Assembly (NCBI GenBank): GCA_005406025.1 | Contig: BGZK01000297.1 | Span: forward strand, 310,001 to 374,000 | Direction of reading: 5' to 3' | From: Eumeta japonica | Lineage: Eukaryota > Arthropoda > Insecta > Lepidoptera > Psychidae | DNA length: 64,000 nt | In this document: positions 62,138-64,000 of the stretch, one piece after another | How positions within the stretch are numbered: the stretch's first letter is position 1 | How the letters are laid out: the number at the start of each line of letters is the position of its first letter | The notes under the pieces: generated by a model | What the model was told of the DNA's origin: nothing | Database searches by the model: none | The model's input: the letters and a program-made list of their open reading frames with translations, nothing else | Made by a program: the position numbers and the translations under genes

Positions 62138-62801
62138 AAAGCAAAACAGCAACTCACTACACAAAAGCGACTCAATAGCGGGATGCCTAGAATATTTGTG
62201 AATACTTGTCGCGGTCACTCAGTTGACAATAGGTGACGTCCATCTGTCACTTCAGTGTTGGTTTTACGTTCGGAAACTGATCGATTTAAAGCAGAAGTAT
62301 CGTTTGGAAATTAACAATTATCGCAAACATCGATTCTCGAACCGATGTCATTCGGTCAATTCCACTGAGGCGCCGTCATATTTATTTACTTTTTTAATAA
62401 CGAATAAATACTTTTAATTATATAGTTTAAGCTGAAAATAAGATCATCGTCTGTATGATTTTCATCTGAATGACAATGTTTTTAGTTTAATGTAATTCTC
62501 ACTGTAATATTATTGTAAAATGTGTTTGATAACATATTTTAAAAATAGCTTTCTTGACGTGTGTACGCATTCTGCGTGTGTAAACATTATTATTTTAAAT
62601 ATTGCATTATAATAAAGAGCATATTTTGCACGCAGTAACACTCGTGTCCGGCTATCGGTCAATGTCGATCACACGAACGTAACTTTCTGATAAAAGCGAC
62701 ACCTGCGCCCTCTATATCCAAGGAGGAGAAAGCGCTCTGAGAAATTAAAGTTTTCAAGTACATTTATGTGAATCGACGCTTCAATGTAAGAAGTTAAGTT
62801 A

Positions 62802-62849
62802 AGTACCCCATACCTTTTTGTGTACGTACACAAAAAGGTATGGGGTACT
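62802..62849. repeat. 48 bp perfect palindrome
   Basis: Two 24-base arms meet with no loop at TGTAC/GTACA (centre 62825/62826). Each arm starts AGTACCCCATACC from its outer end. Every base pairs. Confidence 0.9.
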
Positions 62850-63699
62850 AAAATTCTACTTTAGGAATCACGAAGAGTATTTGTGCTTGAATTGTATAAT
62901 TGTTTGGTTAAAGTCATAGCCTACGAAAAACATTCTTTAAAAAAGGAAAGGGAATGAACAGTGAATAATAAGTTGACATTGGGAACATAAAAAAAATATT
63001 TTTACAATTTGTACAGGCAAATTGTCAAGTGAAATAGTCAAATTTTAAAATGAAAACTGTTTAATTTTCAAATAAATAGTAAGATCGAAATTAGTCAAAA
63101 TGCCGTCACTGACATATAGACTTGAATTAGACTATTTTATAAGGTTGATGAAGTACGGGTCTACTACTAGAAAGCCATCATAACTCATTTGATTGGTAAA
63201 AGGTGTTATAAGTGGGAATTGCAAAAAAAAAAAAATGAAAATATGGAAATATATTTTTAAATATAAGCTACATAAAACGAATAAAAGTCCTTTCGTTGTA
63301 AAATAAAACATGTCATTGTAAAAGTTTGCTATTTGTGAATCATTTAGCAATAGTTTTGATGGTGTTATTAAAAAGTAAATGCTTAAAAAAATATGCAACT
63401 GCATATCCTCTACGACACCAGCTCGAACGATGGACAATTGCGATGCCTGCATTCGCTTCCATTGACGTATCGTCTACGATCATTTGAAATAACTCATATT
63501 TCGTATGTTGACGTCTATCGGGATCTAATACATTATTCGAATCCTAAACGCTTCTTTGTTCCGATACCTCACAAACGATTGGCCAAACAGAGAAACAAAC
63601 CGTTTTGTTTAGTAATTTCATTTATGTCGTCTAGTGTAATAGATTAACTTTTTATTTATATGCTACAAATTATTAACCGGATTCTGTACTCAGATCACG

Positions 63700-64000
63700 C
63701 CTCGGCCAATAAAGATAATCATAAAGATATCGGCCATGAAAATGAGTGGCGTTTAGACTCTTTACGGAGGAATCTGGAAAAGCGACGACGCCATAAACGT
63801 CCAGAGCCATGAGGGTCGTGCCGAAGTGCCAACTGCACATTTAAAACCATCATTTAGCCGGTGTATCTGCCGGCAAGAAAGCCTATATATTAAGATGCAC
63901 GGCCCGCGCGCCTCTGTATTAGGCGTTTATTAATCAGCCTGTATATAGTGTCCGGTCTGTGTGCGCTGCCGTTTTTGCGTCGTCCGACCGGCGCTGAGAA
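63700..64000. promoter_or_regulatory. GC-richer edge, candidate regulatory DNA or exon
   Basis: Composition rises toward the window end. Motifs include GCGTTTATTAATCAGCC and GTTTTTGCGTCGTCCGACCGG. No open frame is convincing, and the feature runs out of the window. Confidence 0.25.

Larger units (their letters stand above)
61931..63699. other. AT-rich non-coding DNA with two inverted structures
   Basis: Holds the stem-loop at 62087 and the palindrome at 62802. The 106-codon minus frame at 63132-63452 and the 84-codon plus frame at 63393-63647 show no recognised domain. Confidence 0.45.

Noticed and set aside
63132..63452. 106-codon minus-strand frame
   Set aside because: Hydrophobic stretches come from T-rich DNA. 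No recognisable protein or start context.

Overview
The window reads as nuclear DNA of an insect, most likely a moth or butterfly. It is AT-rich, with long non-coding stretches, (TA)n and (CA)n microsatellites, and decayed transposons of kinds common in Lepidoptera: Helitrons whose 3' ends finish in CTAG before a T, an R1-clade LINE gag fragment, mariner remnants, tRNA-derived SINE heads and short inverted-repeat elements. There is no operon, rRNA gene, CRISPR array or intact long reading frame. Nearly all open frames of 60-150 codons look like chance frames or lie across repeats.

The one stretch that looks like host coding sequence is a GC-rich terminal exon at 43098-43310 on the plus strand. 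It has a textbook splice acceptor, 70 codons, a stop codon, and a poly(A) signal about 350 bases downstream. I do not recognise the protein. The most economical reading is that much of the window is introns or intergenic DNA around a gene with very long introns, and that this exon is an alternative 3' end of it.

Layout. 0-5 kb: AT-rich DNA with GC-rich islands at about 0.9-1.1, 3.1 and 4.4-4.8 kb. 5.4-5.9 kb: non-autonomous Helitron. 10.8-14.1 kb: a 3.3 kb foldback element with near-identical 475 bp inverted arms. 14.9-15.1 kb: hAT-like MITE. 16-21 kb: inverted repeats and microsatellites. 21.1-21.4 kb: R1-clade ORF1 relic. 24.3-28.4 kb: Helitron cluster with a tail-to-tail pair and a head-to-tail pair, the latter carrying helicase remnants. 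25-38 kb: several GC-rich candidate regulatory islands, one with an NRF1-type and a YY1/Pho-type motif. 36.8 kb: tRNA-Leu-like sequence. 43.1-43.7 kb: the terminal exon with its 3'UTR and 16 bp minisatellite. 44-53 kb: SINE heads, a foldback MITE and a CpG-rich island followed by a consensus splice donor. 56.4-56.9 kb: GC-rich island with GATA motifs. 57.2-59.7 kb: two mariner remnants of different subfamilies. 61-64 kb: microsatellite, hairpins, a 48 bp perfect palindrome and a GC-rich edge.

I see no set of genes working together, and no previously undescribed biological system that I can defend. The best leads are the unidentified terminal exon with its minisatellite 3'UTR, the foldback element, the Helitron tandem and the 48 bp palindrome. 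All family assignments come from motif recognition by eye, without database searches.
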